Assembly (NCBI GenBank): GCA_964592335.1
Contig: CAZQEU010000003.1
Location: 1 to 45,873 of the forward strand
Direction: 5' to 3'
Source: CAZKUB01 sp964592335
GTDB taxonomy: Archaea; Thermoplasmatota; E2; DHVEG-1
Length of the DNA stretch: 45,873 bases
Each line of letters opens with the position of its first letter. Position 1 is the first letter of the stretch. This document shows positions 17,569 through 26,964 of this stretch, piece after piece. A program made the position numbers and the translations under genes. The notes under the pieces are model-generated. The model did no database searches and was not told the DNA's origin. It was given only the letters and a program-made list of their open reading frames with translations.

Positions 17569-17577
17569 TATATATAA
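17569..17577 (+). promoter_or_regulatory. TATA box of the beta-propeller gene
   Basis: TATATATAA lies 53-61 bases before the ATG at 17630, downstream of T-rich sequence (17510-17525) that may terminate the preceding secreted-protein genes. Confidence 0.5.
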
Positions 17578-17629
17578 ACAATCATAGATATAACTCTAAA
17601 ACAAGAAAAAATTGTTTAAGGTGATATCT

Positions 17630-19792
17630 ATGAATAGAAAAAAAATCAAAAAAGTAGGAATGATGTTTGCAAGCATAATAATTGTAATAAGCTTTTTATA
17701 TGGATTAAATATGCAGCCAGCTGTTTTTGGAACAGATACAAATACAGAGATATTAAATGATGATTATAGCTACGGTCTATTCTCATTTAAATCATATGAA
17801 GATTTTTCAAATTTTTTAAATAATTGTTCTAGTAGTCATTACAATTATGGATCTTCAAAAGGATTAAGGGTTACAGCTCCAAAGATAGTTGAGATGGATT
17901 TTGCATTGGGGGATATGGTAAATGCCGATTTAGAGGAAATAGATTTTTCAGAGACAAATATACAAGTTCAAGGAGTTGATGAGCCAGATACTGTAAAAAC
18001 AGATGGGACATATATCTATATTGTATCTGGGCAGAACGTATTTATTGTCCTTGCTCATCCTGCAGAAGACGCAAGAGTTCTTTCTAATATTTCTGTAAAT
18101 TTCACAGTTAAAGACATTTTTGTAAATGAAGATAGATTAGTTTTATTTGGTGATTTATATAGCTATGAGTATCCTCCTGTAAAAATCATGATTGATGGTG
18201 AGGATGAACCTGAAATTTTAACCCCATATCCATGGTATAGTTCATCTAGCACTAAAATACAAGTATATGATATATCAGATAGAGAAAACCCTGAATTAAA
18301 AAAGGATATACTTGTTGGTGGCAACTATCACAATGCAAGGATGATAGGTGATTATGTATATCTGATTACAAACCAGTATTCATCACATCTAAGACCTTGC
18401 TATGAAACAAATGAAACAATTGTTCCTATGATACAAATAAATGGAGAGGCAAAAAGGATTCCACTTTCAGATATGTGTTGCATAGATGTTCCTTCAAGCA
18501 GTCTTACTCTTACACATATTGTATCATTGAATGTAAAAGATGATTCTGAAGAAGTAGTTGATAAAATCTTTACACTTGGAAATACACAGACAATGTATGT
18601 TTCAAAAGACAATATATATATTACTTATCAGAGAACACGCAGTGACTATCCAGCTATGCAGGACATAATAGATGAGGTAGTAATGCCACTTCTCTCAGAA
18701 AAACTTCAAAATGATATAAAAACTACAAGAAACTTTGATATATCAGATTATAACAAGAATCAAATTGTTAATTGGATACTTGATGGTTTTTACAATACAC
18801 TTGATTCTGAAGAAAGAAACAATATTGAAACAGAGATTCAAAGACGCATCCATAGAACATTTATCCATAAAATATCTGTAGAAGATGGTTCGATAGAATA
18901 TCTCTGTAATGGTACAGTTCCTGGTAGAGCTCTAAATCAGTTCTCAATGGATGAGCACAACGGATTTTTCAGGATAGCAACACAGATAGATGGCTGGTGG
19001 AACAGCAATATCAAAAAATCTACAAACGTGTATATTTTAGATGAGAACCTTGACAGAGTCTCAGAGGTAGAAAACATAGCTCCTGGTGAAAACATGCATT
19101 CTGCAAGATTCATGGGAGACAGAGCATATCTTGTAACATTCAAAAACATAGATCCATTCTTCGTACTTGATTTATCTGATCCAGAAAACCCAGAAATACT
19201 AGGAGAACTAAAAATCCCTGGCTACTCAGATTACTTGCATCCATATGATGAGACACATATAATTGGTATCGGAAAAGACTCAGATGAAACAATTGACGCA
19301 GATAAGATACATGCCGAGGATTCAGTATATTACACAGCAATAAAGGGTGTAAAAATAGCATTATTTGATGTAAGCGACCCAGCAAATCCAAAAGAAATAT
19401 CAAAAGCAACAATTGGAGATAGAGGCACCAGCACTGAAGTACTTAATAATCATAAAGCACTGTTATTTGACAGAGAAAAAGAACTATTGGTTTTACCAAT
19501 AAATCTCTATGAATCCAAGGATGACAGTCGAAGTTGGGGCGAGTTTACATTCCAAGGAGCATATGTATACAAACTATCAATCGAGGAGGGTTTTGATTAC
19601 CAAGGGAGAATAACACATAAAGATCAAGAAGAAAACCCTCAAGAAGAATACTATTCCTGGTATAGATATTCATCATACAATGTTGAGCGTTCTCTGTATA
19701 TAGGAGACATACTTTACACAATATCTGATAGTATGATTAAAATGAATAATCTAGAAAGTCTCAGTGAAATAAACAGTGTAAAGCTAAACTAA
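17630..19792 (+). CDS. Secreted beta-propeller domain protein (Beta_propel family)
   Basis: Belongs to the exported family with a C-terminal beta-propeller distantly related to WD40. A signal or anchor lies near 8-25 (VGMMFASIIIVISFLYG). The family's opening motif is at about 110-125 (QVQGVDEPDTVKTDGTYIYI), followed by repeating blade motifs such as TKIQVYDISDRENPELKK, FFVLDLSDPENPEILGELK and IALFDVSDPANPKEISKA. Biochemical role unknown; blades may bind partners or polymers at the surface. Start: ATG at 17630 with AAGGTGAT (17618-17625) 4 bases upstream; the longer frame from TTG 17612 would include that site and is rejected. Length about 720 residues. It is followed by a strong hairpin. Confidence 0.9.
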   Translation: MNRKKIKKVGMMFASIIIVISFLYGLNMQPAVFGTDTNTEILNDDYSYGLFSFKSYEDFSNFLNNCSSSHYNYGSSKGLRVTAPKIVEMDFALGDMVNADLEEIDFSETNIQVQGVDEPDTVKTDGTYIYIVSGQNVFIVLAHPAEDARVLSNISVNFTVKDIFVNEDRLVLFGDLYSYEYPPVKIMIDGEDEPEILTPYPWYSSSSTKIQVYDISDRENPELKKDILVGGNYHNARMIGDYVYLITNQYSSHLRPCYETNETIVPMIQINGEAKRIPLSDMCCIDVPSSSLTLTHIVSLNVKDDSEEVVDKIFTLGNTQTMYVSKDNIYITYQRTRSDYPAMQDIIDEVVMPLLSEKLQNDIKTTRNFDISDYNKNQIVNWILDGFYNTLDSEERNNIETEIQRRIHRTFIHKISVEDGSIEYLCNGTVPGRALNQFSMDEHNGFFRIATQIDGWWNSNIKKSTNVYILDENLDRVSEVENIAPGENMHSARFMGDRAYLVTFKNIDPFFVLDLSDPENPEILGELKIPGYSDYLHPYDETHIIGIGKDSDETIDADKIHAEDSVYYTAIKGVKIALFDVSDPANPKEISKATIGDRGTSTEVLNNHKALLFDREKELLVLPINLYESKDDSRSWGEFTFQGAYVYKLSIEEGFDYQGRITHKDQEENPQEEYYSWYRYSSYNVERSLYIGDILYTISDSMIKMNNLESLSEINSVKLN

Positions 19793-19809
19793 AAAACTCC
19801 ACCCCACAC

Positions 19810-19878
19810 TTGGAAGAGGGGAACCTTTGCATTTTCCATCCCCTTGAATCCGTTTTTATCCTCATTCCTCTCTTCCAA
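19810..19878 (+). terminator. Long-stem hairpin after the beta-propeller gene
   Basis: TTGGAAGAGGGGAA (19810-19823) pairs with TTCCTCTCTTCCAA (19865-19878) over 14 bp with one G-U pair, around a 41-base loop. It begins 17 bases past the stop codon and is followed by T-rich sequence (TATTTTCTTTTT). It probably stabilises or terminates the upstream transcript; a small RNA cannot be excluded. Confidence 0.5.
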
Positions 19879-19905
19879 AATAATATTTTCTTTTTCACCG
19901 ATATA

Positions 19906-19917
19906 GTTTTATAAGCC
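19906..19917 (+). promoter_or_regulatory. TATA box of the lysine aminotransferase gene
   Basis: GTTTTATAAGCC lies 56-67 bases before the ATG at 19973. Confidence 0.45.
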
Positions 19918-19972
19918 TTACTAATACCGCTCTAACGGCAGTAAAAAGTTTTTGTTAAAAGGAGTAAATAAC

Positions 19973-21292
19973 ATGAGTATTAATCCAGAAAAAGTACATG
20001 AGACACTTAAAAAATATATGCTTGTAGACGGATTTGACTTTGTTTTTGATATCAACAAAAGTAAGGGATGTCAGATTTATGATTCAAGAAACGATAAATA
20101 TTTACTTGATTGTTTCTCATTTTTTGCATCAGCACCAATTGGTGCAAATCACCCACAGCTTGACAACCCTGAGTTTATAAAAAAAATCGGTAAAATAGCA
20201 GTTAATAAACCTACAAACTCAGATTGTTATACTTCTGAGATGGCTGAATTCCTTGATACTTTCTCCAGAGAAGCAGTTCCAGATTGCTTTAAACATTTGT
20301 TTTTTATAAGCGGTGGATCACTTGCTGTGGAAAACGCTGTTAAAACCGCTTTTGACTGGAAAATAAGAAAAAACTTTGATAAAGGAAAAAAAGAAGAACT
20401 AGGAAAACAAGTGATTCATTTTAAAGAAGCATTTCATGGTAGAACAGGCTATACTATTTGTATGACAAATACAGCTAATAAAAATAAAACAAAATATTTT
20501 ACACAGTTTTCATGGCCAAGGATTACAAACCCAAAAATTAGTTTTCCTCTAAACTCAGAAAACCTTACAAAAGTCAAAGAATTGGAATCAAAGGCGTTAG
20601 GCGAAATCAAAAAAGCAGTTGAAGACAATCCTGAGGATATAGCTGCGCTAATATTAGAACCAATTCAAGGCGAGGGCGGAGACAATCATTTTAGAAAAGA
20701 GTTTTTACAAAAACTTAGGCAATTATGCGATGAATATGATATGATGTTTATACTTGATGAGGTGCAAAGCGGAATGGGCCTTACAGGTAAAATGTGGGCT
20801 TATGAGCATTTTGGATTTGAACCTGACATTATTGCTTTTGGTAAAAAAACACAGGTTTGTGGGATAATGGTTGGATCACGTGTTGATGAAGTCCAAGATA
20901 ATGTTTTTTCTGTATCAAGTCGTCTAAACTCGACATGGGGTGGAAACCTAGTTGACATGGTTAGATGTCAAAAATATTTAGAGGTTATAAAAGAAGAAAA
21001 CCTTGTAAAAAACGCTGAGACTCAAGGTAAAAGACTGCTAGCGGGGTTGGTTGATTCATCTGAAAAGCATTCAGAAAAGATATTCAATGCTAGAGGAAGA
21101 GGTCTTATGTGTGCATTTGACGCACCTAGCGCTGAGAAAAGAGATGAGATTATAAAAGAATTGTATAAGAAAGGATTAGTTGTTATTGGATGTGGTGAGA
21201 AAACAATTAGATACAGGCCTCCACTAATAATAAGTGAAGAAGAGATAGACAAATCTTTAGATATATTAAGCGATGTTTTGAAAAACTTTTAG
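19973..21292 (+). CDS. lat: L-lysine 6-transaminase (PLP class III)
   Basis: Transfers the epsilon-amino group of lysine to 2-oxoglutarate, giving 2-aminoadipate semialdehyde (cyclising to piperideine-6-carboxylate). It resembles the lysine-epsilon-aminotransferase subfamily closely: YMLVDGFDFVFDINKSKGCQ, LDCFSFFASAPIGANHP, FISGGSLAVENAVKTAFDWK, FHGRTGYT, LILEPIQGEGGDNHF, LDEVQSGMGLTG and the PLP-lysine segment AFGKKTQVCGIM. The usual length is about 440; this has 439. Start: ATG at 19973 with AAAGGAG 9 bases upstream, rather than the TTG at 19952. It yields the same semialdehyde as the saccharopine pair at 9953-12637, so two routes of lysine entry converge. Confidence 0.92.
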   Translation: MSINPEKVHETLKKYMLVDGFDFVFDINKSKGCQIYDSRNDKYLLDCFSFFASAPIGANHPQLDNPEFIKKIGKIAVNKPTNSDCYTSEMAEFLDTFSREAVPDCFKHLFFISGGSLAVENAVKTAFDWKIRKNFDKGKKEELGKQVIHFKEAFHGRTGYTICMTNTANKNKTKYFTQFSWPRITNPKISFPLNSENLTKVKELESKALGEIKKAVEDNPEDIAALILEPIQGEGGDNHFRKEFLQKLRQLCDEYDMMFILDEVQSGMGLTGKMWAYEHFGFEPDIIAFGKKTQVCGIMVGSRVDEVQDNVFSVSSRLNSTWGGNLVDMVRCQKYLEVIKEENLVKNAETQGKRLLAGLVDSSEKHSEKIFNARGRGLMCAFDAPSAEKRDEIIKELYKKGLVVIGCGEKTIRYRPPLIISEEEIDKSLDILSDVLKNF

Positions 21293-21466
21293 GTTTATAA
21301 CTTATTTGATAAAAAAGCATTTAAGAATAACTTTACTTAGATAAATCTTTAAAATAATCCTTAAAATAGAGATATTTATATAAAATTATAGTTTGACTTG
21401 ATAGTTTATACTCCGATTACAAAAATTAAATCAATTAAGAACAAAACATATGATTTATATAATAAA

Positions 21467-21479
21467 CTATATATATAAG
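21467..21479 (+). promoter_or_regulatory. TATA box of the 1786-aa protein gene
   Basis: CTATATATATAAG lies about 90-100 bases before the ATG at 21570, giving a predicted leader of about 65 bases. The rest of the 277-base gap 21293-21569 is very AT-rich and shows no RNA gene or strong hairpin. Confidence 0.5.
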
Positions 21480-21569
21480 AATGGACAAATATATTAATGG
21501 GAAAAAACATTAAAGTACAAATTCCTGTAATATTAACCTATTTAGTATAATACAAAGTGGGGATAAAAT

Positions 21570-24500
21570 ATGTTTAAAAAAAATTCTTCCATAAAAAAAA
21601 CTTTTGGTAAATCCATTAGTATACTAATTGTTTTAATGATGCTTTTAGCTCTTTTATCAACAATTACCACAGGTACAATTTTTAAAAGAAATAACGAAAT
21701 TGATAAACTTTCAACAGAAAAAACATTATTAAAATCTGTAAAAACGATTATGAACGACAAATTTGCAAATATATATCAAAAACTTAGGTCTTTTTCAGAT
21801 AAAATAAAAGAAAAAACCAACAAACTTGATATACAAACTAATTCTTTCTCATCTGAAACAAACGATAACATAGAAACCAGTAGTCTTTCTTCCCTATTCA
21901 GTTTTTATACCAACTATGATGGATTTGAAAAAACATCTAATCTAAAACTGTTTGGAGAAACAAAAATTGATATCGATGGAGATTCTAAAAAGGATATAGG
22001 AGCTAGTCTAAAGATTTATCCCGGTATTGTAAGCCCTTTCGCTTTATCTATAAATTATAAACTGTCGATAAGACAACTCTCTGGTTTTAATGATCTTGAA
22101 GATGATGCATATTTTAAGGCGATGTCGCAGTTCTCTTTCCCAGGGCTTTTATCTAAAAAACTGAGTGGAGATCAAATAGAATTTGGATATGAATCCCCTG
22201 AAAATGAGGTTATCCCCGATAAATGTGATGTAACCTATAAACTCGTACCACATATTTTTAAAATAGGTAAAACACCAGATCATATTTTTAAAATACAACC
22301 CAGCTCTGATGCAGAGGGATCTTCAGATTTAAATCTCACATTTAGCGTTACTGAATCAGATGATAGCTCAAAGGTTTATACAAAAGTTTCATATGAACCA
22401 GTTGTTGATACCGAACTTAAATTCAAAAGAAGCAGAAACTCAGGTACTTCACTTATTAAATATGAAAGAACAGTTTCTTCAGAGACAAAAATAGATTTAT
22501 ATTTTTCATATTCAAAAAATGGTAATGAAACATGTGCTTATGCATTAGATTTTGCAGATTATATCAGCTTTTCATTAAAACTTGGAAAGCAAGGTAAAAT
22601 TGAGTTTATATCAGATGCATCTATCGGAGAAATAGGTATTTGTGATGATATACAAAACCCTGAAAGCAAGGTTTATTTCTCAGATATGTTTACTACTGCA
22701 AAACTTGAGTGGGCTCGTGATCCATTCTTGTTTTTGACAAAGGGCAACTTTAATGCTAGCGTGTATACCCAGGGAGATGGTGTAAGCTTTAATGCTCATC
22801 TAGTTGGTAATTCTGGTGGTACTGCTAATATCAGTATAATTCCTGATTCAAATATCATAAATTCTTCTCTAGAACTTGATTTATCAGATGGTTATTTTAG
22901 ATTCAATAGAAACGAATTTGATATATCTGTAACATTTTCAGTTTCTATATTAGACAATCAGATTGGTAGTTTTCTTTCCACTCTTTGGGGTTCTTTTGAT
23001 ATAGCTCGTCTCGTTGATAGTCCCTTTGAAATTTTATTTGATAGTTTTTCCAATGGTGATATGGAAATCTATTTATCTGGTAAATCTTTTGAATTATCCG
23101 AAGTTGATATAACTGGTTTTTCACAAAAAATAGGTGGAAGTTTTTCATTTTCAATGGATAGTCTTTTAAAAGAAAATGCAGGTTTTATAAGATTTAATTT
23201 AACAGTTGAACAAAAAAATAATAATCTTTCAGGGTACTGCCGTTTTGATATTGCCAATGGAGTAAAAATCAATGATTTATCACTTAGATTTAATGGTTTT
23301 GAATTTGACCGTGAGGATATTGATACCACTAGGACATGTACGAGATGGTATAATTTTTCAGTAAATGTTACTATCGTTGATTGGCATGTTGCATCTGATC
23401 TTTCTCATGGATACGTTCTAATTGGCGGGGGAAGCGCTGCTTATTATTCATTTGATTCGTCATATTGGGATTCTGAAGATGTCCTTGTAGGCAGAGTTGC
23501 TGGTACAATCAGGCTTAAAACCGTTGGTGATGTGTTTAATATATCGTGGAGAACTGTTAATGGATCTACTGTTCTTTCTCTTGATGGAAGCGGTGTCGCA
23601 GAATTGTATAATTTTGAGTTCTGGCTTAAAGATAAAGTTGATGTTTCTATACCACAAATCTCAGGTGGATTTAGCATAAATGCATCAGGTAATACAAGCG
23701 AGCTTGTATTAACTTTAGAAGAAGGAAATATAATGTTTGACTTGTCTGTAGATAAAATCAGTATAGATAATCTAATGGGTATAAGCCTTCATGCTTCTAT
23801 TGATGCATATATTGATATGGATGCATCCGCAAGTATTATTTTCACTCGTAATGGATCAGATAAAAACATTGAAGTTGATGTAAATTCAGACCTACACAGT
23901 ACAACAAATATTGCTATTTCCAATGTTAGTTTTTCATTGGCAATCCCTGGTACATGGGTTGGTGTTGATTTAGATGTCAGTTTTGTTGGTGGTGGATATA
24001 TAAATATCAATTATTCAAATAATACATTACTGGCAGATGCTGTTGTGTATGGCTCTTATATTTTTATAAATCAAATAAGTGTTGATTCTTCATCTGGTGC
24101 TCTGATTATGCTTGCTCAAAGCGTTTATATTTATGGTACGATAAACATAAGTTTAGATGAGCAAGGACTGCTAACGATAAATACTGAAAATGAGATAAGT
24201 ATAGAAAGTTTTACTTTTGGTCCTTTAAGTGAGGATGGTTCAACTCCTCCAGGATATGCATTTGGTAGAGATATCAGCGGTAGTGTTGGAGGGGGATCAA
24301 TTATTCTCGGTGGTCCACATCTTATAACATTAGATGGAATATGGAATGTAGGTAATCTTTTAGTTGACATACAACCTGGGGGGACATCGCCAACAGAGAT
24401 TACAAATGTTACTATAAACGGCTTTATTTCTCTTGATAATGCAAATATTGATTTTATTAATTTTTTGTATGTTCTTCTCCAAGCAGAGGCTCATGCTCCA

Positions 24501-26930
24501 ACAACAATTACACTTGATCTATTGACAGGAGTTGAAATTATACTTGAGCCAGGTTATGTTAATTTTCTTTATCAGGCTCCTGCTATAATTAATGGTTATA
24601 CTACAGGATGGGTTACTATTAAAGGCCCTAATATGAGAACCATTAGGTTTGGGGGTTATCTAGATTTACAGATAGAGTATAATCTCGCTTCTTATGTCAC
24701 TATTAATGCTAAGATAAGTGGCGGTATTATAATAGATGAATTTATTAGAATTGTAGGAGATATAGATGGTTTAATTGATGTCAGCTGGGATCTTAATCAA
24801 AACAATGGAACTATTACAATATCTGATTTTAACTTAGATATAAATGCAACAGTTGATGCACATATTTGGATTAAACCATCTGAAGAAGAGGGTTGGATAC
24901 CAATTATTCCTTTTTATTCATCTCCTAACGTCTTGATTTTAAGTGGGACATCTACAAGTGATACAAGGCAGATTAAAACTTCCAGTACAACTACTTCTGT
25001 AGCGTTTAATATTTGGTATTGTCCACCATTTGGAGTAAATGACAGCTATTCAGGTTATACATATGTATACAATTTTTCGTGGGGTGATGGAAATTACACA
25101 GAAGTTGAAACAAACAAAACAGAACTATCTTTCAGACATACATATGAATTAGATGAGTCTTTTCTTATAGATCCAAATAACATAGCAATATATGATTGTG
25201 ATGTTTCAGTAAGTATTAAAGATACAACTTTTGAAACAGTTGAAGATAGTGTAACAGTTGAGATAATACCAAGAACTCAGTTGACTATGATTCCCCCATC
25301 AGGTGTGATTGGTACTGGTTTATATCTTAACTATGAAGATGTAGAAGAAGATGGAAAAATTCATAAATCTTTCAAATTGAAAAATAATGGTCCTGAAGGC
25401 CATGATGTAAACTGGCGTTCAATTTTTAGAAGCTTTGGCGGTGATGATGCATATGAATTATGGGATACTAACAATTGGACAGTTGAACCAGATAATGGTG
25501 CGCTAGATACCAATGAAACTGTTGTTGTTAACCTTTCTTTTTATCCACCAGCTGATCATGCAGATCATTTCAATAAACTAGGAGACACAATGTTTTTAAT
25601 CATCAGAGACGAGTTTTATCTAGGCCAAGAGGCCATAGAATTTTTTATTTATGATGGATCTGTGTTATTGCAGCCAAGGACACGTACTACAAGCTCTGAT
25701 AAGAAATCAGGTATACATTTTCCCAAGTTAGATCCTGGTGAGACAATAAGCTCTGTATTTTTTATACGTAATATAGGCCGGGAGCCTCTTAATTGGACTA
25801 TTGAACCTCCAGAAAATTTAACATGGGAATTTGAGTATAACAATGATGATCCAATTCCAGTTGGTGGTGGTGCACAAGTAGCATTTTCAGTAACTGCACC
25901 AAATATAAATGGATCCACTGAAAGATATGAAATAAAAGTAGTAAATACAGATAATACATCTGATTATGATGTTGTAGATGTAGTAGTTAGAACAAAAGGT
26001 AAATCCAATAACTCAAATGGCAATACTCAAGTACAAGTCACTGGTGAAAACGTAAGCATTAGAATAGGTGGTTCAAACGAGATTAACATTGACAAGTTCA
26101 TATATGAAATAAATGGTGTATCAGGTGAGATTGAAGGTCATTTCATTTTTGATGCGAACGACTCATATGTCTTCATTAATTTTACACAGGGAAATATTCT
26201 AAGAACCTTTTCTGTAGATGGATCTGCTGAGTTTACAATACAGGGTTTCAGATTCAGACATGGAGATAACATTAGCGTTGAAGTAAGCAAGGTTATCACT
26301 GGTGGTATTCATTGGTATGAAGGAAAAGCCGGTAATTTTACACTGGCTGTAGATGATACATTTACAGATATAGACATTGATGTAAGCTTTAATCAAACCT
26401 TTACGAATTTTTCACTAGCGGGTAATATAGATGTTGATGTTAAAGGTAACAGTGATGGTAAAATCTGGATTAACTGGGATTTTAATAATGATACAAAAAA
26501 TATAACTGTTGATGGGGACTTATTCCGTGTTTATGAAATGGATATAAATATTACAGACCTTCAAATTAGTGTCAATAATTTTACTTTTGCTTCTAGTTTC
26601 ATACATATCAACCGCTCGCTTTATTTCTCCTTTAATGAAACAGGTATACAGATAGAAACAGGTGGTCTTTTAGAATTTGAAGGTATTTATTTCGACTTAG
26701 ATCTAAATGGTAACAACTTACAGATTTTTACTGATGGAAATTTAGATGTTCTAATAAATGGTAAGGTATCGTTTATTTTCCATGAAGAAGAGGATAAGTT
26801 CTGTATCCATACAGATGGATATCTCTATGTCGGTGGTGACTTATATGCTATAATTAATGATTTTCATATCAAAATCAAAGGAAATATAACGATGAGTGGT
26901 GATTGGAATATTTGTTACTGGCCAGATTAA
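21570..26930 (+). CDS. Giant exported beta-rich protein (1786 aa)
   Basis: Function unknown. The N-terminus has a basic stretch and one hydrophobic helix (about 15-33: SISILIVLMMLLALLSTITTG). Residues 100-1130 are almost entirely alternating beta sequence rich in Ser, Asn, Asp and Gly with many N-x-S/T sites and few Cys, suggesting long beta-solenoid or stacked Ig-like architecture. A PKD-like segment lies at about 1138-1235 (YVYNFSWGDGNYTEVETNKT), then two ASH/BACON-like domains at about 1250-1330 and 1370-1460 (FFIRNIGREPLNWTIEPPEN). The last 310 residues return to the same beta pattern and recall 950-1110 (DGLIDVSWDLNQNNGTITI versus DGKIWINWDFNNDTKNITV). There is no C-terminal anchor. ATG at 21570 follows GTGGGGAT. 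Probably a filamentous surface or matrix protein. Confidence 0.85.
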   Translation: MFKKNSSIKKTFGKSISILIVLMMLLALLSTITTGTIFKRNNEIDKLSTEKTLLKSVKTIMNDKFANIYQKLRSFSDKIKEKTNKLDIQTNSFSSETNDNIETSSLSSLFSFYTNYDGFEKTSNLKLFGETKIDIDGDSKKDIGASLKIYPGIVSPFALSINYKLSIRQLSGFNDLEDDAYFKAMSQFSFPGLLSKKLSGDQIEFGYESPENEVIPDKCDVTYKLVPHIFKIGKTPDHIFKIQPSSDAEGSSDLNLTFSVTESDDSSKVYTKVSYEPVVDTELKFKRSRNSGTSLIKYERTVSSETKIDLYFSYSKNGNETCAYALDFADYISFSLKLGKQGKIEFISDASIGEIGICDDIQNPESKVYFSDMFTTAKLEWARDPFLFLTKGNFNASVYTQGDGVSFNAHLVGNSGGTANISIIPDSNIINSSLELDLSDGYFRFNRNEFDISVTFSVSILDNQIGSFLSTLWGSFDIARLVDSPFEILFDSFSNGDMEIYLSGKSFELSEVDITGFSQKIGGSFSFSMDSLLKENAGFIRFNLTVEQKNNNLSGYCRFDIANGVKINDLSLRFNGFEFDREDIDTTRTCTRWYNFSVNVTIVDWHVASDLSHGYVLIGGGSAAYYSFDSSYWDSEDVLVGRVAGTIRLKTVGDVFNISWRTVNGSTVLSLDGSGVAELYNFEFWLKDKVDVSIPQISGGFSINASGNTSELVLTLEEGNIMFDLSVDKISIDNLMGISLHASIDAYIDMDASASIIFTRNGSDKNIEVDVNSDLHSTTNIAISNVSFSLAIPGTWVGVDLDVSFVGGGYININYSNNTLLADAVVYGSYIFINQISVDSSSGALIMLAQSVYIYGTINISLDEQGLLTINTENEISIESFTFGPLSEDGSTPPGYAFGRDISGSVGGGSIILGGPHLITLDGIWNVGNLLVDIQPGGTSPTEITNVTINGFISLDNANIDFINFLYVLLQAEAHAPTTITLDLLTGVEIILEPGYVNFLYQAPAIINGYTTGWVTIKGPNMRTIRFGGYLDLQIEYNLASYVTINAKISGGIIIDEFIRIVGDIDGLIDVSWDLNQNNGTITISDFNLDINATVDAHIWIKPSEEEGWIPIIPFYSSPNVLILSGTSTSDTRQIKTSSTTTSVAFNIWYCPPFGVNDSYSGYTYVYNFSWGDGNYTEVETNKTELSFRHTYELDESFLIDPNNIAIYDCDVSVSIKDTTFETVEDSVTVEIIPRTQLTMIPPSGVIGTGLYLNYEDVEEDGKIHKSFKLKNNGPEGHDVNWRSIFRSFGGDDAYELWDTNNWTVEPDNGALDTNETVVVNLSFYPPADHADHFNKLGDTMFLIIRDEFYLGQEAIEFFIYDGSVLLQPRTRTTSSDKKSGIHFPKLDPGETISSVFFIRNIGREPLNWTIEPPENLTWEFEYNNDDPIPVGGGAQVAFSVTAPNINGSTERYEIKVVNTDNTSDYDVVDVVVRTKGKSNNSNGNTQVQVTGENVSIRIGGSNEINIDKFIYEINGVSGEIEGHFIFDANDSYVFINFTQGNILRTFSVDGSAEFTIQGFRFRHGDNISVEVSKVITGGIHWYEGKAGNFTLAVDDTFTDIDIDVSFNQTFTNFSLAGNIDVDVKGNSDGKIWINWDFNNDTKNITVDGDLFRVYEMDINITDLQISVNNFTFASSFIHINRSLYFSFNETGIQIETGGLLEFEGIYFDLDLNGNNLQIFTDGNLDVLINGKVSFIFHEEEDKFCIHTDGYLYVGGDLYAIINDFHIKIKGNITMSGDWNICYWPD

Positions 26931-26964
26931 TATTTTTTTAACCCAGGATAAATAAAACAAAACA

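Noticed and set aside
19793..19972. tRNA or riboswitch between the beta-propeller and aminotransferase genes
   Set aside because: The hairpin does not fold into a cloverleaf, no CCA-adjacent acceptor stem or TTCGA loop is present, and no known riboswitch core was recognised.
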